Position numbers and translations under genes: made by a program. Below the pieces are notes generated by a model that saw only the letters and a list, made by a program, of their open reading frames with translations, had not been told where the DNA came from and did not search any database. Shown here piece after piece: positions 13,946-20,662 of a stretch of DNA of 20,743 nt (positions within the stretch are counted from its first letter, which is position 1; every line of letters starts with the position of its first letter). The DNA is taken from contig CAJUIS010000035.1 in NCBI GenBank assembly GCA_910586645.1, positions 1 to 20,743 of the forward strand. Reading direction: 5' to 3'. This DNA is from an uncultured Lachnospiraceae bacterium (GTDB lineage: Bacteria > Bacillota > Clostridia > Lachnospirales > Lachnospiraceae).

Positions 13946-15202
13946 TCATTTTTCTGCATTTGTTTGATCTATTTTTCCATATACATCTTCAGGCACATAA
14001 GCCCGGACAAAAATACCTTCCGGCTCATAAGATTCTTCCAGCAGTTCCCCCTGCTTTCTCACAAGCTGCAAAATTCCCGCTTCCTGGTACGGAATCGTCC
14101 GCTCAATCAAAATCCTGTCATCCCGCAGAAGTTCGGCCAGAAGCTCTTTTACCTTTTCAAGCCCATTGCCGTATTTCGCCGAAATGTCCATCGTATAATC
14201 CGCCTTAAAATCCCTGATCGGCCCGTCATCCGTCCGTTTGTCCTGCTTATTGAACAAAGTCACAATTTTTTTATTTTCTACGCCAAGATTCCAAAGCGTC
14301 TCATAAACAATGTGCATCTGCTGATCCGCCGTTTTGCTGGAAGCGTCTACAACATGCAGAATATAATCTGCATACTTTGCCTCCTCAAGCGTACTTTTGA
14401 ACGCTTCCACAAGATGATGGGGAAGCTTGCGGATAAACCCGACCGTATCCGTCAGAAGAATCTGCTGTTTTCCCGGAAGCAAAAGGAGCCTCGTCGTCGG
14501 ATCCAAAGTCGCAAACAGCATATCCTCTTCCAAAACCTCCGCCTCTGTCAGAGCGTTCAGCAGCGTGGATTTTCCCGCATTCGTATATCCCACAATTGCA
14601 GCGACGGGAACCTTGTTTTTTGTCCTCTGCACCCGCGTAACCTCACGGTGCCTTCTCATTTCCTCCAATTCCTGCTTTAACTGGGAAATTCTGCCGCCAA
14701 TCAGGCGTCTGTCCGTCTCCAGCTTTTTTTCTCCCGGCCCACGCGTACCGATTCCGCCGCCAAGCCTTGACATCGCTTTCCCCATTCCGGTAAGCCTTGT
14801 CGCGCGGTACCTAAGCTGCGCCAGCTCTGCCTGAATTTTCCCCTCGCTTGTCGACGCCCGCATAGCGAAAATATCCAATATAACAAGCGTCCTGTCCATA
14901 ACTTTCGTCTCAAGCAAATCGGAAAGATTCCGAATCTGCGCCGGAGAAAGTTCATCGTCACAGACAATTCCGTCTGCGTCTGTCTGCGCTAAAAGCTCCC
15001 GGATTTCCTCTGTCTTTCCCTTGCCCACATAAGTGGCCGGATGCATATGCTCCCTGTTTTGAATCACGCTTCCTGCCACCGCGCCTCCGGCGGTTTTTAC
15101 CAGCTCCTTTAGTTCTTCCATGGAATCTTTTGTATCATCTTCGTCATGTTCGCTGACGCCGACCAGCAGGAATCTCTCCTGTACATCTTCCATTTCAATC
15201 AT
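13946..15202 (-). CDS. hflX: GTPase HflX
   Basis: A 418-residue ribosome-associated GTPase that splits stalled or stressed 50S/70S ribosomes in relatives. The N-terminal HflX domain includes PATYVGKGKTEEI (55-67) and DRTLVILDIFAMRA, then the glycine-rich RLGGGIGTRGPGEKKLETDRR (146-166). The G domain shows G1 GYTNAGKST (205-213), the DTVGF G3 motif, NKQD for G4 and SAK for G5. The start is placed at 15202, giving the ATGA overlap with the TPR gene's TGA stop. A longer frame to 15244 exists, but it would begin inside the TPR gene with no better signal. It is translationally coupled to the lipoprotein gene upstream. Confidence 0.93.
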   Translation of the reverse strand: MIEMEDVQERFLLVGVSEHDEDDTKDSMEELKELVKTAGGAVAGSVIQNREHMHPATYVGKGKTEEIRELLAQTDADGIVCDDELSPAQIRNLSDLLETKVMDRTLVILDIFAMRASTSEGKIQAELAQLRYRATRLTGMGKAMSRLGGGIGTRGPGEKKLETDRRLIGGRISQLKQELEEMRRHREVTRVQRTKNKVPVAAIVGYTNAGKSTLLNALTEAEVLEEDMLFATLDPTTRLLLLPGKQQILLTDTVGFIRKLPHHLVEAFKSTLEEAKYADYILHVVDASSKTADQQMHIVYETLWNLGVENKKIVTLFNKQDKRTDDGPIRDFKADYTMDISAKYGNGLEKVKELLAELLRDDRILIERTIPYQEAGILQLVRKQGELLEESYEPEGIFVRAYVPEDVYGKIDQTNAEK

Positions 15203-16227
15203 TCTTTGTCTGTCTCCTCGTCTCTGTTCTTCCCTAAAAACCAATATTCCCGCACCGCCGCGGCGTCATTCGGGTAATCTTTTACATATTCCCGCATCAT
15301 CTCTTTTGCTGTTTCAAAATCTCCGCTGTATTCATATGCGGCGATCAGATTGCTCCGAAGCTCCTGTTCATCTGTCACTTCCTCAAGCGCAAGCCCCTCT
15401 TGAAAGAGAGAAACCGCCTTCTCATATTCGCCTTCCCTGAGCGCCTTTTTTCCAAGCTGGTTATACGCAACGCTGCTCTTTGGATTTACTTCTACATAAG
15501 CGTCCGTGCATTCTGCAGCTTTTTTTTGATCTCCAAGCGCTTCGTATGTCTGCGCCAGGGAAAGATTCGCCTCTGCGTCCCCTTTCTCAATGGCGGCAAT
15601 AAGGCTTTCTTTTGCCTGTTCATACTGCCCCTGCAGGAAATAAATTTTGCCTTTTACTGTATAATTCTCCGCTTTTCGTCCCGCTTTTTTTTCCAGGGCT
15701 TCCGCAAGATACGCTTTCGCTTCCGTTTCATATCCCGCTCCGTTTAAACTGTTGTGAATCACCAGATAAATTTCATCATTTTCTGCATATTGAATCGCTT
15801 TTTCATAATCTTCCTGCGCTTTTTTAATTTCATTCGTTTTAAGCCACACACAGCCCCGTAAAAAGTAAGCGTCTGAATTCTTCTTGTCTGATTCCAGAAG
15901 AATATCGTACGTCTCAATGGCGTCCTGATAACTTCCGGATGCAAACTGAGCCGCCGCCCTGTAAAAGCAAATGTCAATTTCGTTCGAACCTATCCCGTCA
16001 GCCTGCGCCAAAGCGTTGTTAAACGCTTCCAAAGCCTCGTCATAATTTCCCGCATCCATGGCGTTGATGCCAATCTGCCGGTAAGCCTCTTCCTTTTCCT
16101 GCCGTTCTTTTGCGTCTCCGCAGCCTGCAAATAAAACCGCCGCCGCAAGCAGCGCTGCAGTTTTGGCCGTCCGTCTTAAACTTTGTCCTGTCTTTTGATG
16201 CGCCGATATGCGCCTTATCCCATTCAC
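15199..16227 (-). CDS. TPR-repeat lipoprotein
   Basis: A 342-residue protein with an N-terminal lipoprotein signal: RR-rich start, hydrophobic AALLAAAVLFAGC, and the acylated Cys36. The -3 position is Phe, slightly unusual for a lipobox. The rest is tetratricopeptide repeats, with repeated A..Y..G.Y..A...Y patterns such as GNYDEALEAFNNAL, GSYQDAIETYDILL, GQYEQAKESLIAA and GEYEKAVSLFQEGL, suggesting about seven to eight repeats that form a binding scaffold on the outer face of the membrane. The partner is unknown. GTG at 16227 is preferred because GGGAGG stands seven bases upstream; a TTG at 16248 is also in frame. It is the first gene of the TPR-hflX-FIST-chemoreceptor operon. Confidence 0.85.
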   Translation of the reverse strand: MNGIRRISAHQKTGQSLRRTAKTAALLAAAVLFAGCGDAKERQEKEEAYRQIGINAMDAGNYDEALEAFNNALAQADGIGSNEIDICFYRAAAQFASGSYQDAIETYDILLESDKKNSDAYFLRGCVWLKTNEIKKAQEDYEKAIQYAENDEIYLVIHNSLNGAGYETEAKAYLAEALEKKAGRKAENYTVKGKIYFLQGQYEQAKESLIAAIEKGDAEANLSLAQTYEALGDQKKAAECTDAYVEVNPKSSVAYNQLGKKALREGEYEKAVSLFQEGLALEEVTDEQELRSNLIAAYEYSGDFETAKEMMREYVKDYPNDAAAVREYWFLGKNRDEETDKE

Positions 16228-16260
16228 CGCAATCCCTCCCCGCCGCAAAATATCACTACC

Positions 16261-16289
16261 ATATTAACAGGACTTCACTTCTTTTGCAA
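16261..16289 (-). promoter_or_regulatory. Promoter of the TPR-hflX-FIST-chemoreceptor operon
   Basis: The minus strand reads TTGCAA (16284-16289), a 17-base spacer ending in TGT, then TAATAT (16261-16266), so there is also a TGn extension. Both hexamers match 4 of 6. It begins right where the T-tract of the tRNA-Leu terminator ends. Confidence 0.5.
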
Positions 16290-16290
16290 G

Positions 16291-16321
16291 AAAAAAAGAA
16301 ACATAGAAATTCTATGCTTCT
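16291..16321 (-). terminator. Terminator of tRNA-Leu(CAA)
   Basis: Minus-strand arms AGAAGCATAG and CTATGTTTCT pair over ten positions (one G-T wobble) with a 5-base loop AATTT, then a run of T's (16291-16296, continuing the arm). It lies 7 bases after the tRNA 3' end. Confidence 0.88.
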
Positions 16322-16327
16322 TTTCAA

Positions 16328-16411
16328 TGCCGGCGATGGGACTTGAACCCATACGACGTTGCCGCCAACAGATTTTGAGTCTGCCTCGTCTGCCAATTCC
16401 GACACGCCGGC
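16328..16411 (-). tRNA. tRNA-Leu (anticodon CAA), CCA not encoded
   Basis: On the minus strand the acceptor stem GCCGGCG pairs with CGCCGGC and discriminator A follows at 16328. The next bases are TTG, so CCA must be added after transcription. The anticodon arm GCAGA-CTCAAAA-TCTGT gives anticodon CAA, reading UUG leucine codons. The long variable arm (TGGCGGCAACGTCGT region) and the T arm TGGGTTCAAGTCCCA confirm a class II leucine tRNA. It has its own terminator. Confidence 0.95.
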
Positions 16412-16441
16412 ATATCTGTCCTTTGGAACCGGACAAATAGT

Positions 16442-16470
16442 ATACTAACATAAACTTCCTGAAATTACAA
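16442..16470 (-). promoter_or_regulatory. Candidate promoter of tRNA-Leu(CAA)
   Basis: The minus strand reads TTGTAA (16465-16470), a 17-base spacer, TAGTAT (16442-16447); each hexamer matches 4 of 6. The predicted start is near 16435, about 24 bases before the tRNA. Confidence 0.4.
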
Positions 16471-16483
16471 GTGTTTTTTACGT

Positions 16484-16511
16484 ACATTTCCGAAAAAACA
16501 TTTCCAAAAAA
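16484..16511. repeat. 14-bp tandem duplication downstream of lysA
   Basis: Two adjacent copies, ACATTTCCGAAAAA (16484-16497) and ACATTTCCAAAAAA (16498-16511), differing at one base. They lie between the lysA stop and the tRNA promoter, where I see no clear lysA terminator. Confidence 0.6.
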
Positions 16512-16518
16512 CGAATCT

Positions 16519-17787
16519 CTACCTTATTTTATTCAGGATGTCGAAACAGTCAAACGTGGCAAAGTAGTCTTTCGGCGTTTCGGCTCTCCGGATCATCTGA
16601 AAACTTCCGTCTTCTTTTAATAGAATTTCCGCCGACTTCAGCTTGCCGTTATAATTATACCCCATGGCAAAGCCATGCGCCCCCGTATCGTGAATCACAA
16701 GCAGATCTCCTTTGTCAATCTGAGGCAGCATCCGGTCAACCGCAAACTTGTCGTTATTTTCACAGAGCGCGCCCGTTACATCATATTTATGATCACAGAT
16801 TAAATTGTCCTTCCCCATAACCGTTATATGATGGTACGCTCCATACATTGCCGGACGCATCAGGTTTACCGCACAGGCGTCCACGCCGATATATTCTTTA
16901 TACGTATGCTTCTCATGGATCGCCTTTGTCACCAGATGCCCGTAAGGCCCCATCATAAAACGTCCCATTTCTGTATAAATGGCTACGTCGGACAGCCCCG
17001 CCGGAACCAGGACTTCCTCATAAACTTTCCGCACGCCCTCGCCAATCGCATAGATGTCATTTGGCTTTTGATCCGGTGTATAGGGAATCCCAACGCCTCC
17101 GGAAAGATTGATAAACCGGATGTCGCAGCCTGTCGCCTCTTTTAATTCCACTACTGTCTGAAACAGCGTCTTCGCCAGCATCGGATAATATTCATTGGTC
17201 ACGGTATTGCTCGCTAAAAATGCGTGAACCCCGAATTTTTTCGCTCCTTTTTCCTTTAAAATGCGAAATCCCTCAAAAAGCTGCTCTTTTGTAAAACCAT
17301 ATTTTGCGTCGCCCGGATTGTCCATAATGCTGTTGCTGATTTTAAATAATCCGCCCGGATTAAACCGGCAGCTAATCGTCTCCGGAATCCTGCCAATCGT
17401 TTTCTCCAAAAATTCAATATGCGTAAAATCATCCAGATTTATCACTGCTCCCAGTTCGTCCGCATAGACAAATTCCTCTGCCGGCGTGTCATTGGAAGAA
17501 AACATAATCTCCTCCCCTGAAAATCCAAGCGCGCCGGACAGCATCAGCTCCGTCATCGAAGAACAGTCCACGCCGCAGCCGCATTCTTTTAAAATATGGA
17601 TTAAAAACGGATTGGGCGTCGCCTTTACTGCAAAGTACTCCCGAAATCCTTTGTTCCAGGCAAAAGCTTCATTCACCGCCCTGGCGTTTTCCCGGATTCC
17701 TTTTTCATCGTACAGATGAAACGGCGTGGGATATTCTTTTACGATCTCCTGCAGTTTTTCATAAGTTACAAATGGCTCTTTTTTCAC
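16519..17787 (-). CDS. lysA: Diaminopimelate decarboxylase-family enzyme
   Basis: A 422-residue PLP enzyme of fold type III (alanine-racemase-like barrel plus C-terminal sheet domain). The PLP lysine is Lys55 in YFAVKATPNP, and NLSGGVGIPY is the phosphate-binding glycine loop. TEMGRFMMGPYG lies in the barrel end, GALCENNDKF carries the Cys-Glu pair that binds substrate in decarboxylases, and DTGAHGFAMGYNYNG closes the active site. DapDC makes lysine from meso-diaminopimelate; related enzymes act on other amino acids, so substrate is not proven. The start is GTG 17787, two bases after the regulator's TAA, with AGGGAGAA upstream inside the regulator gene. This tight spacing implies co-transcription and coupling. 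Confidence 0.87.
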   Translation of the reverse strand: MKKEPFVTYEKLQEIVKEYPTPFHLYDEKGIRENARAVNEAFAWNKGFREYFAVKATPNPFLIHILKECGCGVDCSSMTELMLSGALGFSGEEIMFSSNDTPAEEFVYADELGAVINLDDFTHIEFLEKTIGRIPETISCRFNPGGLFKISNSIMDNPGDAKYGFTKEQLFEGFRILKEKGAKKFGVHAFLASNTVTNEYYPMLAKTLFQTVVELKEATGCDIRFINLSGGVGIPYTPDQKPNDIYAIGEGVRKVYEEVLVPAGLSDVAIYTEMGRFMMGPYGHLVTKAIHEKHTYKEYIGVDACAVNLMRPAMYGAYHHITVMGKDNLICDHKYDVTGALCENNDKFAVDRMLPQIDKGDLLVIHDTGAHGFAMGYNYNGKLKSAEILLKEDGSFQMIRRAETPKDYFATFDCFDILNKIR

Positions 17788-17788
17788 G

Positions 17789-18481
17789 TTATGCTTCTCC
17801 CTTCGTAAGCTGTATTAACTTTATCTCATTTCTCATGGAATCTTTAAATACCTGTACAAAATTCCGCTGGCCGCAGTAGAGACAGACGCTCTCTTCCCCT
17901 TTGCCGAATTCTCCGGTCAGCACATACGCCGAATCAGAAATTACGCCGATCTGCCGCTTTTTCTCTTCCGTCCGGTATAAAATGACGTCTTCAAATTCCA
18001 AAGGCCCGTCTGTCAGAATCACGACCTTTTTTTTCTTCCGGACTGCCTTTTTAATTTCCTGGTCAAATATCACGACAAACTGCCGCGTCATGGATAGATA
18101 GACCCTCTGCCCGGCTCCTTCGATCATATTTTTTATTTTATCCTGAATATGCCTGTCCCCTTCGATCGTCAGATAGCCTTCCGCTTCCCGCTTTGGCTCC
18201 GGCATAGACGCTTTTAACTGTTCTTTCATTTCCTCCAGCGCCCGTATTTTGTTGGAACAAAATTCGCCCACATCTACGGCATAATATTTTACCGCCGTCC
18301 CCTCCGCCGTATAAGCCGCTCCTTTATCTGTAAGCCCGGACAGCGCCCCATAAGCATTGGAACGGGAAATCCCGGCCTGCTTCGCCGCCTCATAGCCGGT
18401 CAGCGCTCCGTGCCGCACCAGACAAAGGTATACGGACGCTTCCTGCCTTGTCAATCCAAAACACATCAGTTTTTCAATCAT
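17789..18481 (-). CDS. TrmB-family transcriptional regulator
   Basis: A 230-residue DNA-binding protein. The N-terminal winged helix-turn-helix (about 1-75) has the TrmB pattern: FGLTRQEASVYLCLVRHGALTGYEAAKQAGISRSNAYGALSGL in shorter pieces, with the recognition helix around SRSNAYGAL. The middle helix (about 75-100) and a C-terminal phospholipase-D-like region (about 100-230; RVYLSMTRQF, KKVVILTDGP) would form the effector part, shorter than archaeal TrmB. The lysA gene follows after one base, so lysine or diaminopimelate metabolism is the likely target. GGGAGG lies 16 bases before ATG 18481, unusually far. A palindrome across its own promoter (18503-18532) suggests autoregulation. Confidence 0.83.
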   Translation of the reverse strand: MIEKLMCFGLTRQEASVYLCLVRHGALTGYEAAKQAGISRSNAYGALSGLTDKGAAYTAEGTAVKYYAVDVGEFCSNKIRALEEMKEQLKASMPEPKREAEGYLTIEGDRHIQDKIKNMIEGAGQRVYLSMTRQFVVIFDQEIKKAVRKKKKVVILTDGPLEFEDVILYRTEEKKRQIGVISDSAYVLTGEFGKGEESVCLYCGQRNFVQVFKDSMRNEIKLIQLTKGEA

Positions 18482-18502
18482 TCCGTCTGTACCCGCGCCT
18501 CC

Positions 18503-18532
18503 CTATAGTGGTTCTTTTCAGGAATACTATAG
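18503..18532. promoter_or_regulatory. Inverted repeat, candidate operator of the TrmB-lysA operon
   Basis: CTATAGT (18503-18509) and its exact complement ACTATAG (18526-18532), 16 bases apart, so centres are 23 bp (about two helical turns) apart. One half coincides with the -10 hexamer and the other lies about 10-16 bases past the predicted start. This is a typical place for repression by a dimer. Confidence 0.5.
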
Positions 18533-18554
18533 CGCTTCATCCTGTATCTGTCAA
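18526..18554 (-). promoter_or_regulatory. Sigma-A promoter of the TrmB-lysA operon
   Basis: The minus strand reads TTGACA (18549-18554), a 17-base spacer, TATAGT (18526-18531). The predicted start is near 18519, about 38 bases before ATG 18481. Confidence 0.8.
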
Positions 18555-18608
18555 GACGCGCTTTCCACATACCTGTAATGATGGCAATGCCTTTTTATTA
18601 TTTTCTCT

Positions 18609-18944
18609 TTAAACAAATACCTGCTGAATCAAAAACATATACAGCACAGTTCCCACGCCGATGCTAAGCAAATTATTCCGCTTCCAGATATGCAGCGCCA
18701 CAACGGCAAGCCCCGCTATCAGCTCCGGCGCAGCATGGGGCCAGACAAACAGATTTACCGATTTGAGACAATAAATCACGAGCATTCCTATTACCGCAGG
18801 AGGAAGCACGGCTCCCAGATACTTCACCAGAGGCGGTATTTCCTTTCCTTTTGGAAAAAGCAGAAACGGTATCACTCTTGTCGAAAACGTAACAACAGAT
18901 ACAACTGCGATAATCATCAGAGATTTTCCTATACTAAGCGGCAT
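18609..18944 (-). CDS. azlD: AzlD branched-chain amino acid transport subunit
   Basis: A 111-residue membrane protein with three to four hydrophobic segments (SLMIIAVVSVVTFSTRVIPFL split across the first, then AVLPPAVIGMLVIYCL and a final TVLYMFLIQQVFV). The FSTRVIPFLLF and YLGAVLPPAVIGML motifs are characteristic of AzlD, the small partner of AzlC. The start at 18944 is chosen over 18998 because AAGGGAGGAAG lies eight bases upstream and it begins at the first hydrophobic helix. It overlaps the azlC 3' end by 11 bases, so the two are coupled. No clear terminator is seen in the 54 bases before the TrmB promoter. Confidence 0.9.
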   Translation of the reverse strand: MPLSIGKSLMIIAVVSVVTFSTRVIPFLLFPKGKEIPPLVKYLGAVLPPAVIGMLVIYCLKSVNLFVWPHAAPELIAGLAVVALHIWKRNNLLSIGVGTVLYMFLIQQVFV

Positions 18945-19659
18945 GCGTATCTTCCTCCCTTCCGTTGTTTTTCCCGATTGATCTCCTGCCTGAAACAAGA
19001 CAGAGCATAATGCAGATCATAGACGGCAGGACAAAATTATCTCCGCCGCACAAAATCCGAAACGTGACAGCAGACGCAACGCCAATCACCGCCGGAATCC
19101 GCTTTCCTCCGGCCAGCCACTGTTCCGTAAAAATCACAATAAAAAGCGCCGTCATGGCAAAATCAATTCCTTTCGCGTTAAACGGAATGACTGCGCCCGC
19201 AACCGCCCCAATCGCCGAACCCAAAATCCAGTACAGGTGATCCAGAAAAGCAATCGCAAATAAAAACTTATCCTCCTGTACGCCTTCCGGCACATTTGTC
19301 GTACAGAGCAGGGAATACGTCTCGTCCGTCAGAGAAAATATCAGATACGCCCGCTTTTTTCCCGCCCTTCCAAAGCGTTCCAGAAGCGAAAGCCCATAAA
19401 AAATATGACGCACATTTACCATAAACGTCATAAAAATCACATCCAAAAACCCTACGCCCGGCGAAAAGAAATTCACCGCCAGATACTGTCCGCTCCCGGC
19501 ATATACGACGCAGCTCATCAAAACCGCCCATAAGAAATGATATCCTTTTTCCTGAAACATAACGCCAAACGCAGTCCCGATAAATAAATATCCGGTCAGT
19601 ACCGGTATCGTATACGGAAATGCTGCCCGAAACGCCTTTTTATATCCTCCCTTTTTCAT
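18934..19659 (-). CDS. azlC: AzlC branched-chain amino acid permease
   Basis: A 241-residue membrane protein. AzlCD transporters export branched-chain amino acids and analogues such as azaleucine in Bacillus, or act like the BrnFE pair of corynebacteria. Visible family features are the start AAFPYTIPVLTGYLFIGTAFGV, given here as AAFPYTIPVLTG, then YAGSGQYLAVNFF, FMVNVRHIFYGLSL and SLTDETYSLL, all strongly conserved in AzlC. About seven membrane segments are likely. The start at 19659 is preferred to 19695 because GAGGAG stands eight bases upstream. The leuA T-box in the same window fits a branched-chain amino acid theme, but the direction of transport cannot be read here. Confidence 0.92.
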   Translation of the reverse strand: MKKGGYKKAFRAAFPYTIPVLTGYLFIGTAFGVMFQEKGYHFLWAVLMSCVVYAGSGQYLAVNFFSPGVGFLDVIFMTFMVNVRHIFYGLSLLERFGRAGKKRAYLIFSLTDETYSLLCTTNVPEGVQEDKFLFAIAFLDHLYWILGSAIGAVAGAVIPFNAKGIDFAMTALFIVIFTEQWLAGGKRIPAVIGVASAVTFRILCGGDNFVLPSMICIMLCLVSGRRSIGKNNGREEDTHAA

Positions 19660-19704
19660 TTGTCCGACTCCTCGCTCTTCTCTTTCAGATTCCAATACGT
19701 TCTA

Positions 19705-19733
19705 ACTCTACACCAGTCATTTTTAAAATTCAA
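19705..19733 (-). promoter_or_regulatory. azlC: Candidate promoter of azlCD
   Basis: The minus strand reads TTGAAT (19728-19733), a 17-base spacer, TAGAGT (19705-19710); each hexamer matches 4 of 6. It is divergent from the lytic transglycosylase promoter. Confidence 0.4.
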
Positions 19734-19772
19734 TATTTTTTTCAAAAAAATGCTTCATTTTCGTGTCAAATA

Positions 19773-19781
19773 TGTTATAGT
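19773..19781 (+). promoter_or_regulatory. Extended -10 promoter of the lytic transglycosylase gene
   Basis: TGT-TATAGT (TG at 19773-19774, TATAGT at 19776-19781). The -35 region (19753-19758, CTTCAT) is poor, as is common with the TGn extension. Predicted start is near 19788, about 20 bases before the start codon. Confidence 0.45.
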
Positions 19782-19808
19782 AGAGGTATCTATTGATAAA
19801 AGGAGTGT

Positions 19809-20603
19809 ATGTTTACCATGATCGATGTTTCAGCCTTAGATGCCTTAAGGGCGGCATTATCCTCATCCGGTACCGTATCACGGCAACCCACATCCAACGC
19901 TGATTTTTCATCTTTTTTAAAAACGGACAAGAATCTGGAAGAAATCTACGCCGAAGCGTCCCAGACCTACGGCGTATCGATAGATTTATTAAAAGCAATG
20001 ACCAAGCAGGAATCGAATTTTGATCCCAATGCGACCAGCCGAAGCGGCGCACAGGGCCTGATGCAGCTGATGCCCGCCACTGCCGCCGGTCTCGGCGTAA
20101 CCGACGCCTACGATCCCTATCAGAATGTGATGGGCGGCGCCAAATACATACGGCAGATGCTGGACAAATACAACGGTAATGTGTCTCTGGCTCTGGCAGC
20201 TTACAACGCCGGAAGCAATAACGTCGATAAATACGGCGGTATTCCTCCTTTTGCGGAGACGCAGAATTATGTGGCAAAAATCACGCAGTACCTGAACGAA
20301 GGCGTTACCGTTCCCGATTCCCAATCAGCTGCGGGCGGTGTATCCAACGGTTCGGGGATCAATTACCAGGATTTAAACAACCTTGCCAAAGAAATTTTAA
20401 CCGAAATTTTTGCATATGACGATTATATCAATTACCTCTCTTCTCTCATGAATCAGGAGGCCGAACCGCCGACCTTATCGATGTCCGTGACAAGCACGTC
20501 ATCGGAAGAAGAGACAGCAGAAGAAAACGCTTCTGCTCCGGACAGTTATATCGCATACGAACATATGACGAACGCTTCCGGCAAATCCCTGCCGATTGTT
20601 TAA
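19809..20603 (+). CDS. Lytic transglycosylase (SLT-domain) protein
   Basis: A 264-residue protein with an SLT family 1 domain at about 43-165. The catalytic Glu68 lies in MTKQESNF, followed by SRSGAQGLMQLMPATA, GAKYIRQMLDKY and ALAAYNAGSNNV, the four standard SLT motifs. The enzyme cuts peptidoglycan glycan strands with formation of 1,6-anhydro-MurNAc. The N-terminal 40 residues (IDVSALDALRAALSSS) are not a signal peptide and no membrane segment is visible, so the export route is unclear. The C-terminal 90 residues are acidic and Ser/Thr-rich and unlike a known cell-wall binding module. AAGGAG lies three bases before ATG 19809 but 12 before ATG 19818, so the second Met may be the true start. 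Confidence 0.88.
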   Translation: MFTMIDVSALDALRAALSSSGTVSRQPTSNADFSSFLKTDKNLEEIYAEASQTYGVSIDLLKAMTKQESNFDPNATSRSGAQGLMQLMPATAAGLGVTDAYDPYQNVMGGAKYIRQMLDKYNGNVSLALAAYNAGSNNVDKYGGIPPFAETQNYVAKITQYLNEGVTVPDSQSAAGGVSNGSGINYQDLNNLAKEILTEIFAYDDYINYLSSLMNQEAEPPTLSMSVTSTSSEEETAEENASAPDSYIAYEHMTNASGKSLPIV

Positions 20604-20618
20604 AAAAGCACATATGAC

Positions 20619-20662
20619 AACGGGCATTTCACCGCAGACGTGAAATGCCCGTTCTTTTATTT
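20619..20662. terminator. Terminator after the lytic transglycosylase gene
   Basis: Arms AACGGGCATTTCAC (20619-20632) and GTGAAATGCCCGTT (20640-20653), a perfect 14-bp stem with a 7-base loop, then CTTTTATTTC on the plus strand. The T-tract overlaps the stop codon of the convergent gene at the right edge. On the minus strand the T-rich stretch is farther from the stem, so it is stronger for the plus strand. Confidence 0.85.

Noticed and set aside
15203..15244. Longer hflX start
   Set aside because: It would begin inside the TPR gene without a better ribosome binding site. The ATGA overlap at 15199-15202 is the normal arrangement.
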